A stretch of DNA of 64,000 nucleotides from Nymphaea colorata (lineage: Eukaryota > Streptophyta > Magnoliopsida > Nymphaeales > Nymphaeaceae): assembly GCF_008831285.2 (NCBI RefSeq), contig NC_045139.1:10566704-10630703 (forward strand). The letters run 5' to 3'. How positions within the stretch are numbered: position 1 is the stretch's first letter; every line of letters starts with the position of its first letter. This document shows positions 33,350-46,900 of this stretch, one piece after another. The notes under the pieces are model-generated. The model had not been told where the DNA came from and ran no database searches. It saw nothing but the letters and a program-made list of their open reading frames with translations. A program made the position numbers and the translations under genes.

Positions 33350-36300
33350 CTAATACTGTCTGAAAGTAAGGTTGAGTCGCCCAGGCCGCAACTTTGTGAG
33401 CTCGATCAGCTGTTCGGGAGCTGTATCTGGGAAAATGGTTGGGACCCCATGGAATATTAGCCTAGACTTGCCACCAAATATCAACACATCACCAGAATCT
33501 AATCTGCATTCCTCGGCCTTCTCTACATCTTTGTCCTTCCCAAATAGGAATGTTGCTGAGTCGCCTACAGAAAATGAGACCACAGGCAATCCTTTTCTTA
33601 TACTTTCATCGGTTTCATCTTTGTCCTGCATTAACAAAGACGTAAATGGAAGCTAACAATGCGATGAGGGTGCAAGCCTTCATGCATAGTTCCTATAAGA
33701 AACCAGAACAGGCCCTTGACTGATGAGAAACAAATAACATGAGATTGCAAAGACAAAATCAGAGATGATTACCTGATGGAGACCTAGTTTTCCACTCTTG
33801 GAATAGAAATTGACAATGCAAATATCAGGGTTCATTGCCGGCAGCCCAAGTTCTGAATCATTTTTCAGATGTCCTTGAGCGACTTGAAGCACTTTTTGAA
33901 CCAGCCCCTTGAAATAATCAGGAATGGAGGGTGGTTTAGTACCATCATGAGGACGGAAGTCCCCATATTTCGATGTCTCTGGATCCCAGTTCTTGCCAAG
34001 ACACATCATGTGGAGGTGCATTTTATCTCCGCTGCTGAAACTTGGTTGGTAAAAGCCACCCGACGCCTTTCCAAGTTCACGGCATTCCTCTACAATTTTA
34101 ACCTATTAATAAGAACAAAATGAGGCTCCAATTGGAAACCACAGCACAGAAAACATTGAAAAAAAAAAAGAGATTGTGCAATGTCATAACTACACGCGGG
34201 ATCACATTAGTTAGAAGTTAGAAATAAGAATCTATATAAATGGTTGACATCAGACCACAGAAATTCTTAGGATAATCATACGTAGGCAGTCAACATGAAT
34301 GCAAAACGAGGAAGTTCTGTTACTAAATCGTCTCAACTACTATCATGAAACGAAGATCAAGAAGAAAAATGCCAGCAAGCTACAGGTACACTTGCAGGCC
34401 ACATATTTTATAATAGTGGATCTCATACTATATAAAGGCCTACATAGGGGTCGGCACAATTACGTAAAACAGAAGTATTCCATATAAAAGAGAGTTCTGT
34501 AGCTATAACAAAGTTTACTAACAGTTATCAACATCCTATGGCCAACTTTGATTGAAGAAGCTCCAGACATACAAATCCAATGAATTAACTCGTATGAATG
34601 CACTTATATAGAGACAACAGGTTAGACATAGCTTGTCATGCCGTTTATCGCCACTTGAACCTGTCCCTCAAAAGAATCCAATGTGGCATACGGATACAAA
34701 CAGATGAAAAAAAGAAGCTTTCAGGTACTGACTGCATGTCCACAAACTTTCCTACATCCACTCAGGTCTTTACATCACATAAGTTACGAATTGCAATCCA
34801 CTGAGCGGTATAAATAGAGAAGTTATATATGAAAACATCTTGATTTCTGAAAACACATTGAAATTTCTTTAAAAAAAATCATAAAACACAGCCCCGAACA
34901 ATATGGCAAAACACAAAAGGTGCAATTTTTAAGGTGAAACGGTGCATTTGCATTACTTACATAATTAGCACTTACCCATAACAAAATCCTACCTAATATA
35001 AATAACATCTCTGAAACACTATAGATAGAAACAACCTCGCCTAACAATAAGGACAGCGAAGGGCAAAATGGCAGACAGTAATGCAAATATTGCACCAACA
35101 TGAGGAAACCAGCAAAGAAAAAAATTATAGACAAAGTTCAGGAAAAGAACTGCACCTGATGAGCAACAGTAAGATAATTCCTCAAACAAATTATTCCAGG
35201 TCTAAGATCTTCCAAACCTAGACCAAGTCGACTACGCTCTTCTTCTTTTCTTCTTTGTTTGTTTGTTGCAAGAAGAGGAGGCTTCAGCTTCACGGGGCCA
35301 CCTTTCTTAGACGATTGAGAAGTAGACTCACATATGTCAAATGGTTGATCTCCAGAACCATCTGTTGAATAGGCTGGACTGATGTTACATGGTGAGAAAT
35401 GGGGAGGAGTGTTCAAGAAGTCGTTTTTAGAGTCCTTAGAAAAGGAGCTGGTTCCATGTTTAGGTTCATGGATGGCGCTCGATGAGCTCTCAGGGGAAGG
35501 ACAATATGTCGCGGCCATTACTTCTTTAAAATTAAAAGGGTCTTCATTCTTGCTGACAGGTGAACCTGAATATGCCTCCCTTTCATTAGTATTCTTACTT
35601 CTAATTTTGCTGGCTGTTTCTAACAAGCCCTCAGGGGACGAATGTGATGATGTTTCCTTTACATCTCCACTGCGTGGCGTTTTTAACCCAAACCGCTGCT
35701 CTGCGTGGCCATCGTGCCCCTTGCTGTGACAAGTACAATTGAGTGGAGAGCCATCCTTACGGCAATTGATGTCGGAGCCTGCAGCTTGGATCTGCAAATT
35801 AGACCAGACACAAACTCACATCACGTGGACTATGGTTCACAAAAGACAAGAAAATAAGAAGCAAACCAACAGACGAAACTCTAGCGCGGATACTTTCCGT
35901 TTAATTATCTGCACCATAATGACCAATAAGACAGTTAAGAAACGTAGTTTGCCCACTTTTATTCGAATGTCTAATTATCTAGATTCACCTAATCACTACT
36001 GTAAACATATAAGAAAATGATCGAAAAATAAAATATTTGGAAGCTTCCCATATTTCCTTGCTCCACATGCTTCATAGGTCAGATTTGTCAATGCACCTCT
36101 ATCTCAGTTTACAAGGTCAGAAATTAGTAAAGTTACATGAGGAAGAAAAAAACAAGACAAGTTGGAAACAAAAACAAAAAAACGATTTAAAACATATTTT
36201 CATTTCTTCTCATGTATTGACTACTGCAATTACAAAATTTATCTGTTTTCCTAGTTGACAAGAAATTAGCCATTACGAGATTGTATCAACTATCAGCAAA

Positions 36301-36867
36301 TTATAGGCCTTCTTCAACTGAAGGCCTTAACTCACCCCAGGCCAGGTGCTGAGCTGCATCACCTTCCAACTCCAAGGATGTCAAAGAGGATGGTTCGGAG
36401 CAAATTGTTTCCAAATTATGCAACTATTTCCTCTTCTTTCATTTGTTTTTTCCACTGTGTATAATTCAAAGTTCAATGATAAGCAAAAACGGAAATGAAA
36501 AGGTCATAAATTTCAACTCCTTAAGCTCGATTGAAGAAATTCTCTAGACGCCGAACCGCCACAACCGACAAATGTGAACAAGAGAACACTGCAGTATGCA
36601 CCCACCCATACTGGCATTTCAGCAAGGTTTTCTGTGAACCATCAGTACTAAGATAAACCCTTCCGAATCGACGAGAAGGAGAAAAAAGCAAGATAAGATC
36701 AAATGACACCAAAAACGCTACGAAAAATATAAACGACAGAACATCGAAAATCTAACCGTTCCTGAAGGCGATCGAGAGGATTGCCTCCGCCCACCGGGAG
36801 ACGCTCCCTTATAAGCGCGAGAGCCACGCGTCGCCGGAACTCGATCTCCGCCTCCTCCCCTCTTCAT
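33350..36867 (-). CDS. ALKBH1: AlkB-type Fe(II)/2-oxoglutarate dioxygenase (ALKBH1-like)
   Basis: Four exons (36757-36867, 35156-35791, 33773-34102, 33350-33625) join in phase to 450 residues. Residues 1 to about 200 are a basic, then Ser-rich, low-complexity extension. The catalytic domain begins near 220 (LEDLRPGIICLRNYLT). The iron ligands are His358 and Asp360 of LHQD, with the distal His418 of RLIFHGVP. The 2-oxoglutarate motif R-x5-R is Arg442 and Arg448 in PGRLNLTFRQ, which is the AlkB-family ending. Such enzymes oxidatively demethylate nucleic acids. ALKBH1-type members in plants act on 6-methyladenine in DNA or on tRNA; the substrate cannot be told here. A conserved YQPSF and an FxPHD-type segment support the ALKBH1 group. 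Intron three splits the HQD motif. The start is the first ATG of the CT-rich leader. Confidence 0.9.
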
Positions 36868-37042
36868 CGTCTTTTGTGAGAGAGAGAGAGAGAGAGAAAA
36901 GAAGAAGAAGAAGAAGAAGAGGCATCAACAACAACTTTTCAGAAGAGACGATTCGTTAAGGAGAGAGAAGCAAAGCACGGGACAGTAGTCCCGACTCCCC
37001 ATACGGCGCTTCGTAACCTGCGCACGCCCCGGGCGCTAACTT

Positions 37043-37055
37043 ATTTTCATATAGG
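37043..37055 (-). promoter_or_regulatory. TATA-like box of the AlkB-type gene
   Basis: Minus-strand ctatatgaaaata lies about 175 bases before the ATG at 36867. The leader between them has GAA/CTT and (CT)n runs (36875-36920). Confidence 0.4.
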
Positions 37056-37059
37056 CGGA

Positions 37060-38401
37060 CGGAAATTTAGGATTTTCAGGATACCCCCCCCCCTTTTTTT
37101 CTCTTACTCCCCAAAACCACTTTCCCGTTATAGCATGGGGAGCATTAAAAGGGGCATTTTGGCAATTTTAACCTTAGGGCGTGTTTGCTACATTACATTT
37201 GTTTCCAGTTATTTCAAACCTTTCAGATTTTGTATCTTAGTTCCACGTTCCTGGTTGCTTTCTCAAAAGTTTAAATTTTACATCAACTTCAGTAAGTGGA
37301 ATCCCATGCAATCAAACACGAAAAAGATAAAAGGATCCCAGATCAGTCACGAATCTGGATGTCAATTTAAACGCCGGTTCTTAGGCTAGTTAGTGGCTAA
37401 CTTTGGCTTCAGGGTTTGGAGAAAAAAAAAATAAAGGTTTCTAAGCCATATTAGCATCGGTCTAGTCTATAATAGAAGAAAAGCGTATGTAATTGTTTTT
37501 TGTGAATATGATCCAAAGACTGAGAAAGGTCATAAAACGCCTTAAAAAGTGTTGTATAGCTCAACTTGACAAATTCATGAAATGTTCAGGTAAGGACTTG
37601 AAGCAGTATTTATGCGGCTAGACAAAGGGGGGCTTAAGAACTTCAGGGTCCTATTTTTCCGACCTGAACAAAAGGCTTCTGCATTCTCGACATTTCTGGT
37701 TTGTTCTACAACCAAATATAGCGAACACCTTTTTGGCAATCAATATAACAAAATTTAATGAGAGAAGATCTAGATAGTTATAAGTCATAATATTTGGCCA
37801 AGTTCAGCACCCTAATAATCACTTGATATCATCCAACCACTTTCCGAAGAGGTGGTGCATCGAGATATAATTATCAATAAACATTTTTACATCTCCCAGC
37901 GTGACTGGCAAATTATTGAGTTGTCACAGTACCACTAAGTAAACGTAATTGAACCGTCTATTTTTGGATTCCCTTTTCAATAAAGGAACTTTCTCATGTC
38001 GTATGACAAGGATACAGGTAGTATAACGATTTCTTAGATTACGAAACACCGAGTGCAAGGTACACACAGTGCGGGTGACCTTGTTAACTGGGACTTCTTT
38101 TTTTTTCTCAAACATGCTTACTGGCAATACTCCCTTAGCCGTGAGCTAAAGACTAAAAAGTCCAGGTGCCCATATGCCCATAACAAGTAATCGATCTTCA
38201 ACTTCCTTTTGGATGTCCAAATTTGTTATTGAAATATCAGTGTAGGACTAGAAATATAATTTCACTACATCCAAAAAATGAACTTGCATATGTACCCGGT
38301 ATTAACAACCTTAACTCCTAAATACAAAACTGTTGAGTGGAGGGAAGCTTGACAATTGTACTGTACAGCTCCAGCAGCCTGTGCAGCTGGTGAAGACAAA
38401 C
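37060..38401. other. Intergenic sequence between the AlkB-type and NOM1-type genes
   Basis: No gene seen. A C run followed by a T run lies at 37083-37100. The part next to 38402 is the 3' flank of the NOM1-type gene. Confidence 0.5.
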
Positions 38402-41400
38402 TCACTTCAGGATTCCAGCCACATTATGCAAAGCTTTCTTGGCAATCTTAAATTTTCCGGCAAGGAAAGCACCTTTCTCAGTAGCCATCCCAAGAACATA
38501 CCTTTTGAGGAAGAACTGTATGCCCTCCCGCAATGCCTCGAGCTCAGGAATGCCAGCGATGCGTGTGAAAATGTTCCATATTTGATCATCTGGATACTCA
38601 AAAACAGACTCTACGAGAAGCCGGAAATGCATGACACGATTTGGCGTTAATGTTTTTGGATTGCTAAATTCCACAACTTTCAACAATGCAAGAGAAAGCG
38701 AAAAGGAAGCCAACATCTCAGCCACAAACCGTGCCAAATTTACAGATCTCCTCAACTCCATCGAATCAAGCTGCTTGAAATGGTCCCATAAACAATACTG
38801 ACAAGAAGAAAATGGAAGAGTCAAAATATTTGACAAAACAATTCATTTTTCAGCTGCCTACAAGCAATGTAATTTGTATTTAAACCTATCAAGTAAGGTA
38901 CTACATTGTATTTCAAGGTCACAAGCAATGCACTTTAAAGTTTAAACTAGACATATTGCATAAGAGCTGAAAACTAACGGAAGAGAGAATACTTAATGAC
39001 ATGGCAGGTCAAACGCCAGTCTAGAAGTTGTGTGTCTCCTTTTCCATGCTTATGAGAAAATCCCGTATATATTACAGGACATTTTACATATCTCCTGGTC
39101 TTGGAATGCCGATAATAGGACATCCTATTTCTTGCATCCTAGGAAAAGAGAAACGTTGAGATGATATCTCAAGGAGCCAAGACTTCCCTCCTTTCCCCTT
39201 GCCCACGGGGTCCACAGCTGCTTCACAGCTTGAGTTGATACCTATGCTACTTGAACCAGCGCCAGCCACCGGCCTGAGATGGTGCGCCAACTAGCCAGAG
39301 AAAACAAGGAAAGCTAAACCTTTGGCTAATATATAAAGGGAAGTAGAAGAATGGAACGTACCGGGCCAAGAGACTTGGCCGACAATAGGAAAGCATTTTG
39401 CAATTATGTTCAGCTTTATCAACACCACGTACATAGGTTGATTCACACAGACTTCTAAATTCTAACCATCTATATTAACCTAACACTCTCAGATGTCCAG
39501 CACTAACCTAACACTCTCAGATGTCCAGCACGACCTCGAAAAAATAATGAAAAAACATAACACCTTGAAATGGCTTACATATAGGTTTCTTAGTACTTCA
39601 AAGCACCCAATATTTTGCTTGCTGCGCATGGCATGTCAAGCTCCGGACGATCCACCCCATTGCAAAGCTAAAGCACGCATCAGGTATTATAAACCACCTC
39701 TTTTCTTCTTTCACAGTATGACCATATGCTGAAAAGATGATAACCTTTAAGTCTTCTCTGCCTCATTCCTGGAAGGAGGTTATATTTCTACCCTAGGTTC
39801 AAGCATATTTAAATGCTACCTACTACTCACCATTCTTTTGTCCTTGGACCTTGAGGACAGAGGATTTGCTTCTCATTTATCTTCTAAATCCTCTCTTCTC
39901 CCTACCACTACTCTTTTCTGTAATTATATGTAAGGGCGTTCTCCAATCTGCTAGTCAAGAAAAACAACCATCTCTCTCCTCTGTCTGTGTAATTATGCTT
40001 GTGGACATGTGTTATCCACCAGAACGGATGAGACTATCTAAAAGACATGCATTTAATCCTTCACATGAACATCCAACTGCCATACACATAAACAAAGCAG
40101 CATATTGACATAAACAATGCTTTACCTGCAAAGTGAACTTGTGATTTTTGTCATAACTGCACAATTTAGAAGCTAACACACAGTAGTACTTATTGAAGAC
40201 TTTTTCTTGTAGGCAGCAATCAACAAGAACCCGCATTATCTCTCTGTCCTGTTCCAATTTGGATGAACAGTTGTTTAAATTTAAGTTACACCATGAAAAA
40301 CCAGTAAAGAACAAAATAAAAAAACAAACATTCACACAAATACACACCTGTTTTCCCGGCAAGTCTAGCCTTAAAATTTTTTCAAAGGCATCCATGTAGT
40401 CTTCACCACTCATAATGACACAGAAGATTGCCCTCCTGGCCTCGGTATTCATCCTCTGTGCTGAGGCAAGTTGCAACAGCTTTTGCGCTTCTAATGCTTC
40501 ACTGTCAATTTTTTCAGCGATCTCTGTGACAGAGTGTTCAATAGGGCGAGCGTCACCAGACAGCCACCACTGGCCTTTCTTGGCAGGATCAAGAAGCTTG
40601 CTCCATTTCAGTCCTCTAAGTTGAATTTCTTCTGCCCCTAACTGCAACAGGAGGTTTGTAAGTAAAACCACCTCAACAACAAATGCATTCGACATGCACC
40701 TTTCCAACAATGAACTATAATGAGAACCCTATCTCCCCTCTAATGATGTAGCAAAAAACAATCAACCAGCTGAACGGATATTTTTTGCTGAGTGTACCAA
40801 CAAAATTTGGCCTTGTGCAAGAGAAGTATAACAGAGAAACATCAGACACTACCTTCTGCAACCATTTCTTCAGCCTAACGTGATGAGGAGAATCTTCTTT
40901 TGTCTTTTTTTTGTTATTTTTTATATCACATATGGTCTCTAGCATAAATTCCATCTGCCAGGTAAAAAAAAAAAAAAGATAGTCACTCCCAGAAAGATAC
41001 TCACAATTAGTCTAGACTAAATGCAGAGACACTCAGAAACTACTAGCAAAACCTACCCGTTTGCTATTCATGACAGATTGACCATTTGATGCACCTTGCA
41101 GAGGAGATTTCAGTTCCAGGACCCTTTGCTGAACTGAGAGAATGAAATCTTTCATCGCAGCAGGATCATCACCTCTTAGCTTCATTCCACAACCTGCAAA
41201 ATTGCACCAGCAGCTATAAATCAACAATGTAACGGTGGATAATAGTAAACCCCAAGGAACCCAGGTAGCAAATAGACTGACATTGCAAGATTGTCATGAT
41301 TGTTGCTACATCCAGTTCCATCATGTGTTTGCTCATAACAGACAGAAGGTCATATATTAAATCACTGCAAAACAAATTACTGAATTATCAAACAATATTA

Positions 41401-44400
41401 TCAAAACATTCTCACAGACTAGGACAGGATCAAGATGCATTCTAGATTCCCAACATGTACAAGCATTCAAGTAATCAAAATGCACAGCCATGCTTGCATT
41501 AAAGCATATTAAACAAACATGTGCACATTGGCACTACTTGGAATCTTAGATACACAGGGTAGCCAACGTTACCTGGAACAAACCCCAAAGATGCATAACT
41601 GCGACAAAAGCAGGGCAAGATTTCGTAAAGAAAGGCCATCTCCTTTCACATACTCCTCCTAAAAGAAGATTAAAGTTAATATATAAGAAGAATGACCCAA
41701 AATATAAACCAAATAAAAAAATTCATGTCAACTTGTGGCTTAGCTGGAATTACCCTGTAATGGCCATTAATCCTAAAATACAGAAAAATCTAACAACTGA
41801 TTAGAACTTCTAGCATCATTCCATGCTGATTACTTGCAAATATTCATAAACATTTTAGGTCGCCTGTAATATACTGCAGAACTCCTCTTTCCAGTTGCCA
41901 AATTTCAATGACAAAGCTATAAGAAAGTCATATCACATATGATGTCCTAACTCACATGACTACAACTGCAAACTTAACCAGCTGTTGGTGTACACCCAGG
42001 CACAAATTAAATTAAGTGAACCTCAAGAAAAAAGTGGGATTCAGAAGGCTTTGGACAACCATTTGAGGATGTAGAAAGAAGAAGATCTGGGGAGAATTAG
42101 GTGGAAAGATAAATGTTGCACCTAGGTAAAAATGGACATGACTTGTGAACAGTCCTATGTCACATGCTGACGGTGCACTCGTTCAAGAGTTCCCATGGCT
42201 CATCTCCAGGTGGATTCTATATTCAACCTCAAGAAGGTTTAAGCTTCTGCCAACCACTGCCCAACACTCTAATTTTACAATCTATTGTGCATAAAAAACT
42301 TTGCCTCATTAAGACATAACAGAAAAGGGTGGACTTAAATACCCCTTTCCATCTAGGGGCACATACATGGTGCTAATACGGACAAAATGTTGCATTGAAG
42401 TGCCTAAAAGAGAAAAATAAATTCTATAATAAAGATTATTCCACTCATTCGCCTAGGATAATACAGCAAGCCAAGTATAACAGCTGAGTTAATCAATCCC
42501 AGATGTAGGTAACACAAAACATTCCATGTCAAATTTTTTTCCTCTGAACATCAAATTTTTATATGAGCAAGAAACCCATCCACTGATTGCAAAAATGGGC
42601 AGAAAAGCCACAGGGAACCCATTGAATTTTGGAACAAACACCCAATTGAAAAAATGAGTGTTGATTTTGCTTTTACTTATTTAACATAGTTGAAAGTCAG
42701 TACCATTGAGGTTTCAGCAAGCAAGAACATGGTGAAAGAAGAAATTGAAGTCCCAGCTAATAGACACTAGAGCTACATTTCCCTTTCAAAACATGTCAGA
42801 GTACCTCAAAGGTTTTACCGATGAAAGTCAGAACCATTGAGATTTCAGCAAGCAAGAACATGGTGAAAGAAGAAATTGAAGTCCCAGCTAATAGACATTA
42901 GAGCTACATTTCCCTTTCAAAACATGTTAGAGTACCTCAAAGGTTTTAGCGATGGAAGCAAGAATCTTTGCCCCAAAATCAATGCCAATAGCTGATGCCA
43001 TTCCTGCAATAAATGCTGCAAAAACAGCAGCATACCTTCACCCAAAATAAAAAATAAAACGAAAAAGAGGTATCAAACCCCAAGCCATGTGAATCATACC
43101 CAGACAAAAGTCAAGAAACAATAAGAACCATGCTTAGATGCAAATGTCTATATGCATAAATTCTCAAATGTTCAGCCAAAAGACTTCAAATCTGATACAA
43201 AACGAGAATTTGTTTGCATCAATTTGTTGAAGCTTCCAAAAGACAATAAAACAATGATAATAATTCACATATAACCATGTCTACATGGATAATCATGTGT
43301 AAATTACCTAAAAACATACGTCTGTTTAAAATGCTTATACCAATATTGCAACATTAATAAGAACATCAACACTTGAAATTTTCTAGACAGACTAATGTTT
43401 AAAATGAGGTTGGCAAAGACCATTAACTTTATCCGTCCCCCTAAGGTAGAAAAAGCAGAAGCAGTTCCCATGAACAATACAAAAGTCAGATAAACCATGC
43501 AATTCTCACTTTCCAACCAAATGCACCCTGGAAGGAGCAGAACATATACATTGCAAACATTCCCACTGGTTTGACGAGCTCAAGTTGCCACCATTTACAG
43601 AAAACAAATAATGGATGCACAAACAAGAAAAGAATACCAATCTACAGAATGGATATCTGGGCAGGTGAGAGTATTAACTGTTCATTACCCCGTGGACCTC
43701 TGGAACAAGAAGCCAAAACCTCCTCACTAACCATCTGAGTGCCTCTATTACGGCCAAATGACTGCCAAAAAATTAGTGGGGAAAGAATGAGTTTTAAAAT
43801 TAATAAAACAACTAGACGTATAGCTACAGGCAATCCATCTTAAGAAGAAGCAACAGCAGATATAATAATATTACAGACCCATTTTAAAACAAAAAAGAAG
43901 TGTAGACTTACTTGAGCAAATACTGACAAAGATGTAACCCACTTAACGGAAACAAAGAGCAAAAAGGAGAACATAATAAATCCATAAAAACAAGTAAGAC
44001 TTACTTGAACAATTACTGATATGTCTTTAGTAATTGACTCAACATTGGATTCTGAAAGCCTGTTCAACAACCCTACAATATATACAAGTTAAATAACCAA
44101 TTCTACATTTCCATGTTGAATAACATATATACAGTATAAAGTATAAATAAATAAAACAAGAGCCTGATGTTTTCAAAATGTAGCACCTCTGATCTGACGT
44201 CGAACCTGACCAAGCTCCTCTGACTCATTATCAGAGAGACGTCTCAAATGAGGAGCAGTATATTTCATGCTCTTATGTACTGAAGATTCCAACATACTCG
44301 AAAGGTCATCTTGTGCTGCTTCCTTGTCAAGATTCTCAGCATTAGACACTGCTTTCACCTCAGCAATGTCAGGATGTATATCATCTGCCTGTGTCAAGTC

Positions 44401-45547
44401 AAATACATCATCTGTAGTGGTACCAGAATCATGAATGTCATTAGTGGTATCAACATTCTCCACTTGCCCCTCACCATCACTTGTTGAACCATCTAAATCC
44501 TCTTCAGAATCCAAAGATTCGGAAGCTCTTTCTAGCTCTTGCTCCATGCTTTCCCCATCTGATGAAGCGGACCCTGAAGAATCAAGGAGTTGATAATCTT
44601 CTACCAACTCACTGGTATAATCAAGCAATTCATTGATCCCATCATTGGGACCACCAAGTTTTCTGAACTTCACCTTCAGTTTCTTTGCAAGCTTCTCTTC
44701 CATTTTTAAATCATCTACTGCATGAGCTCCTTTATTCATTTCCATCTCCAGATACTTCTCAAATTTCGTTTTCGACTTTCTAGGATCACCCATGCTCTTC
44801 TCTCTTTTGTCGATCTTACTTAACCCTTTACTTTTAGTGAAAGTAGTACTATCACCATGCGTATCTTCCTTAAGGTTATCAACTTGAGGCATATCAGGTG
44901 TTCTTAACCTTGATTTTTTGTAGCTATGCACGTCCCTATCACTCCCATTTTGTGTTGGATGTTGAATCTTTCTCTTTTTACACAAACCATCAAACGAAGA
45001 TAAGCTTTGTGAAACTGCAATGTTCTTGATTGATTTCTGTGATGAAGATTTATTCAGAAAACTATGAGGAAGTTACTAATAAGAGTCCCATTCAGAAAAT
45101 CGATTTGTAACACTTCACAAAGAAAAAATAAATAATAAAGTTAAGAATGCAAAAAGGAAGAAACATGCCTGATCATTTACCCACGAACTAAATTGCCTCT
45201 TCTTCTTCACTAGCCTTGCCTCTTTTCTTCTGTCCTTACGTGATTTTCCACCATTTTTCTCTATAAGAACATGAAGAGAAAAATACTAAAATTTGTGCAG
45301 TAACTGAAATAAGTAAAAAAAAAACAATTTCAAAAGAAAAGGCATAGGTAGGAAAAAAAATTACAAAGTGAAGCCTAATCCTATAAGCAAAGTCACAGGA
45401 TTCATATTAGAGAATCAACAGAGATAAAATTCAACACAAATAGTAGCACATTTTTCTTTCACTAATGCAATTCAAAGACACTGAAACAAAAGCAAATTAC
45501 AACAGATGTAAGAGAAGGAGAACATAGGAAGAACAGATCTTACCCAT
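38402..45547 (-). CDS. NOM1: Nucleolar MIF4G/MA3 protein (NOM1/Sgd1 family)
   Basis: Thirteen exons close in phase to about 805 residues: 45544-45547, 45169-45260 (or 45181-45260), 44187-45036, 44005-44072, 43679-43761, 42936-43035, 41573-41658, 41282-41364, 41057-41193, 40853-40954, 40348-40641, 40126-40248, 38402-38797. The family works in 18S rRNA maturation in the nucleolus and helps recruit the eIF4A-like helicase DDX48/Fal1. The first 50 residues are Lys/Arg-rich. An acidic Ser/Glu region follows at about 165-240. The MIF4G domain spans about 315-520, with SCSRGPRGNEQYAAVF and the MASAIGIDFGAKIL stretch. The MA3 domain starts near 600 (RRAIFCVIMSGEDYMDAFEK). The C-terminus reads AKKALHNVAGILK, stop. 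The first exon has only four coding bases, and the exact start is uncertain (see findings). Most introns are GT-AG. Confidence 0.9.
42691..42952. repeat. 131-bp tandem duplication across an exon-intron border of the NOM1-type gene
   Basis: Copies at 42691-42821 and 42822-42952 differ at about six positions. The right copy contains the last 17 or so bases of exon 6 and its donor (gag/gtactc on the minus strand). The left copy, inside the intron, therefore carries a second exon end and donor. Confidence 0.9.
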
Positions 45548-45599
45548 GATTCTTCACCAGAGTTCATACAACTTCCGCTTAAGTTGCTTCTTTTCTGCA

Positions 45600-46900
45600 G
45601 ACAACAAAAACCGGACTATATGTAATCAATTAATTATTACTTAAACCAACTTCCTCGTAAAGACTAAACCTTCACCATTTAAGAATCTTAAATGTTAGCA
45701 GCAATTCGTCTTTAGATCAAAAACAAGTTCCTGTTATCAATAGACATGGTCCTTCCAAGTTTTCCATCACAAGAAAAGATAGAGAGAGAGAGAGGGACTT
45801 AGGGACCAGCTGATGGCCCTGAATTATTTTCCTGGAATTATAATCAGAGCAATAATTCTGTTCCATACCAAGGTGTGTTTGATATTCTGGAATAATCATT
45901 ACAGATGGGCCTGCACAAAATGCTTGGGAAAAAGTTACCATTGGCACCTAGCAGTAACAATATTTGGAAATTAGAACACAACCAATCCAGTACTTGAAGC
46001 ATTGAGATTTACCTGCAGTTTGCCTAATTGACGCAATATTACTAATTTACTGTATTAATAATTAAAGTACTGATTGTTTTCAATTTGTATCAGCACCAAA
46101 AGAAGGTGCCTCCAACATTGTAACTACTGTTTTATCACTGAATTTTGCTGAACGTGACTTGCAGATCCGATAAATATCTGATGTTCAACTCTACATATAT
46201 CTGGCATTTAATCACAATCTCTATGTATTAAGAGACTTGATCCCGAACAAAGTTCAGAGCAAGAGAGGGAGAGAATTCATGGATACATACACACAGAGAT
46301 ATACACATACATGCATACATACACATAGAGATATACACATATCCATTTGAGATTTGGATCATATTAGCCAAAACAAATCCAGATCAACTATGTCTTCCCA
46401 TATTTTACAAGCATTCGAATTCAGATATAAAAGAAATCCAACTTGGATTATCTTCTAATATCCAACTGAGCAAAATAAATTCAATTTCAGTCAGATGTCA
46501 GACCTGACCCCCATCATTTGCAGCCGCAACATGTGAACATCTAGGGTAGAGACGTGTTTGGTTGGGCTCCTAACCTTTGGACCACAAATTTGAAATTGAG
46601 ATAACCCAGTGGCATATAATGCAATATGCACTTAAACAGGCAAAGTGTTCTTCTGAGGGGGAGATTAGTTGAATCTACTAAAGAGACAACTTGATGATAT
46701 ACAGAAGTGGTTCAAGTTGTGAACCCCCGAGTTCAGTAATAACATGCAGCAAATTTCTGCAAAGCTGAAATACATAAAACAAGTGCAGCATTATGTAACG
46801 GCCACGCAACAAAGCAAAGAAAGGCATCAATAACACATACTGATATCAATATTTTACACGCATACATGTCATGCAAATACATAAACAAATAAAGATGAAT
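45600..46900. other. Sequence upstream of the NOM1-type coding region
   Basis: Probably leader intron or promoter. An acceptor-like gttgtctgcag lies at 45595-45605 on the minus strand just before the first coding exon, so transcription may start farther up. No clear TATA box was found. A (GA)n run is at 45781-45795. Block 46290-46330 repeats catacacatagagatatacac twice. Confidence 0.4.

Noticed and set aside
34823-35134. A 103-codon minus-strand frame inside the AlkB-type gene
   Set aside because: It lies wholly in the intron between exons 2 and 3 and shows no domain.
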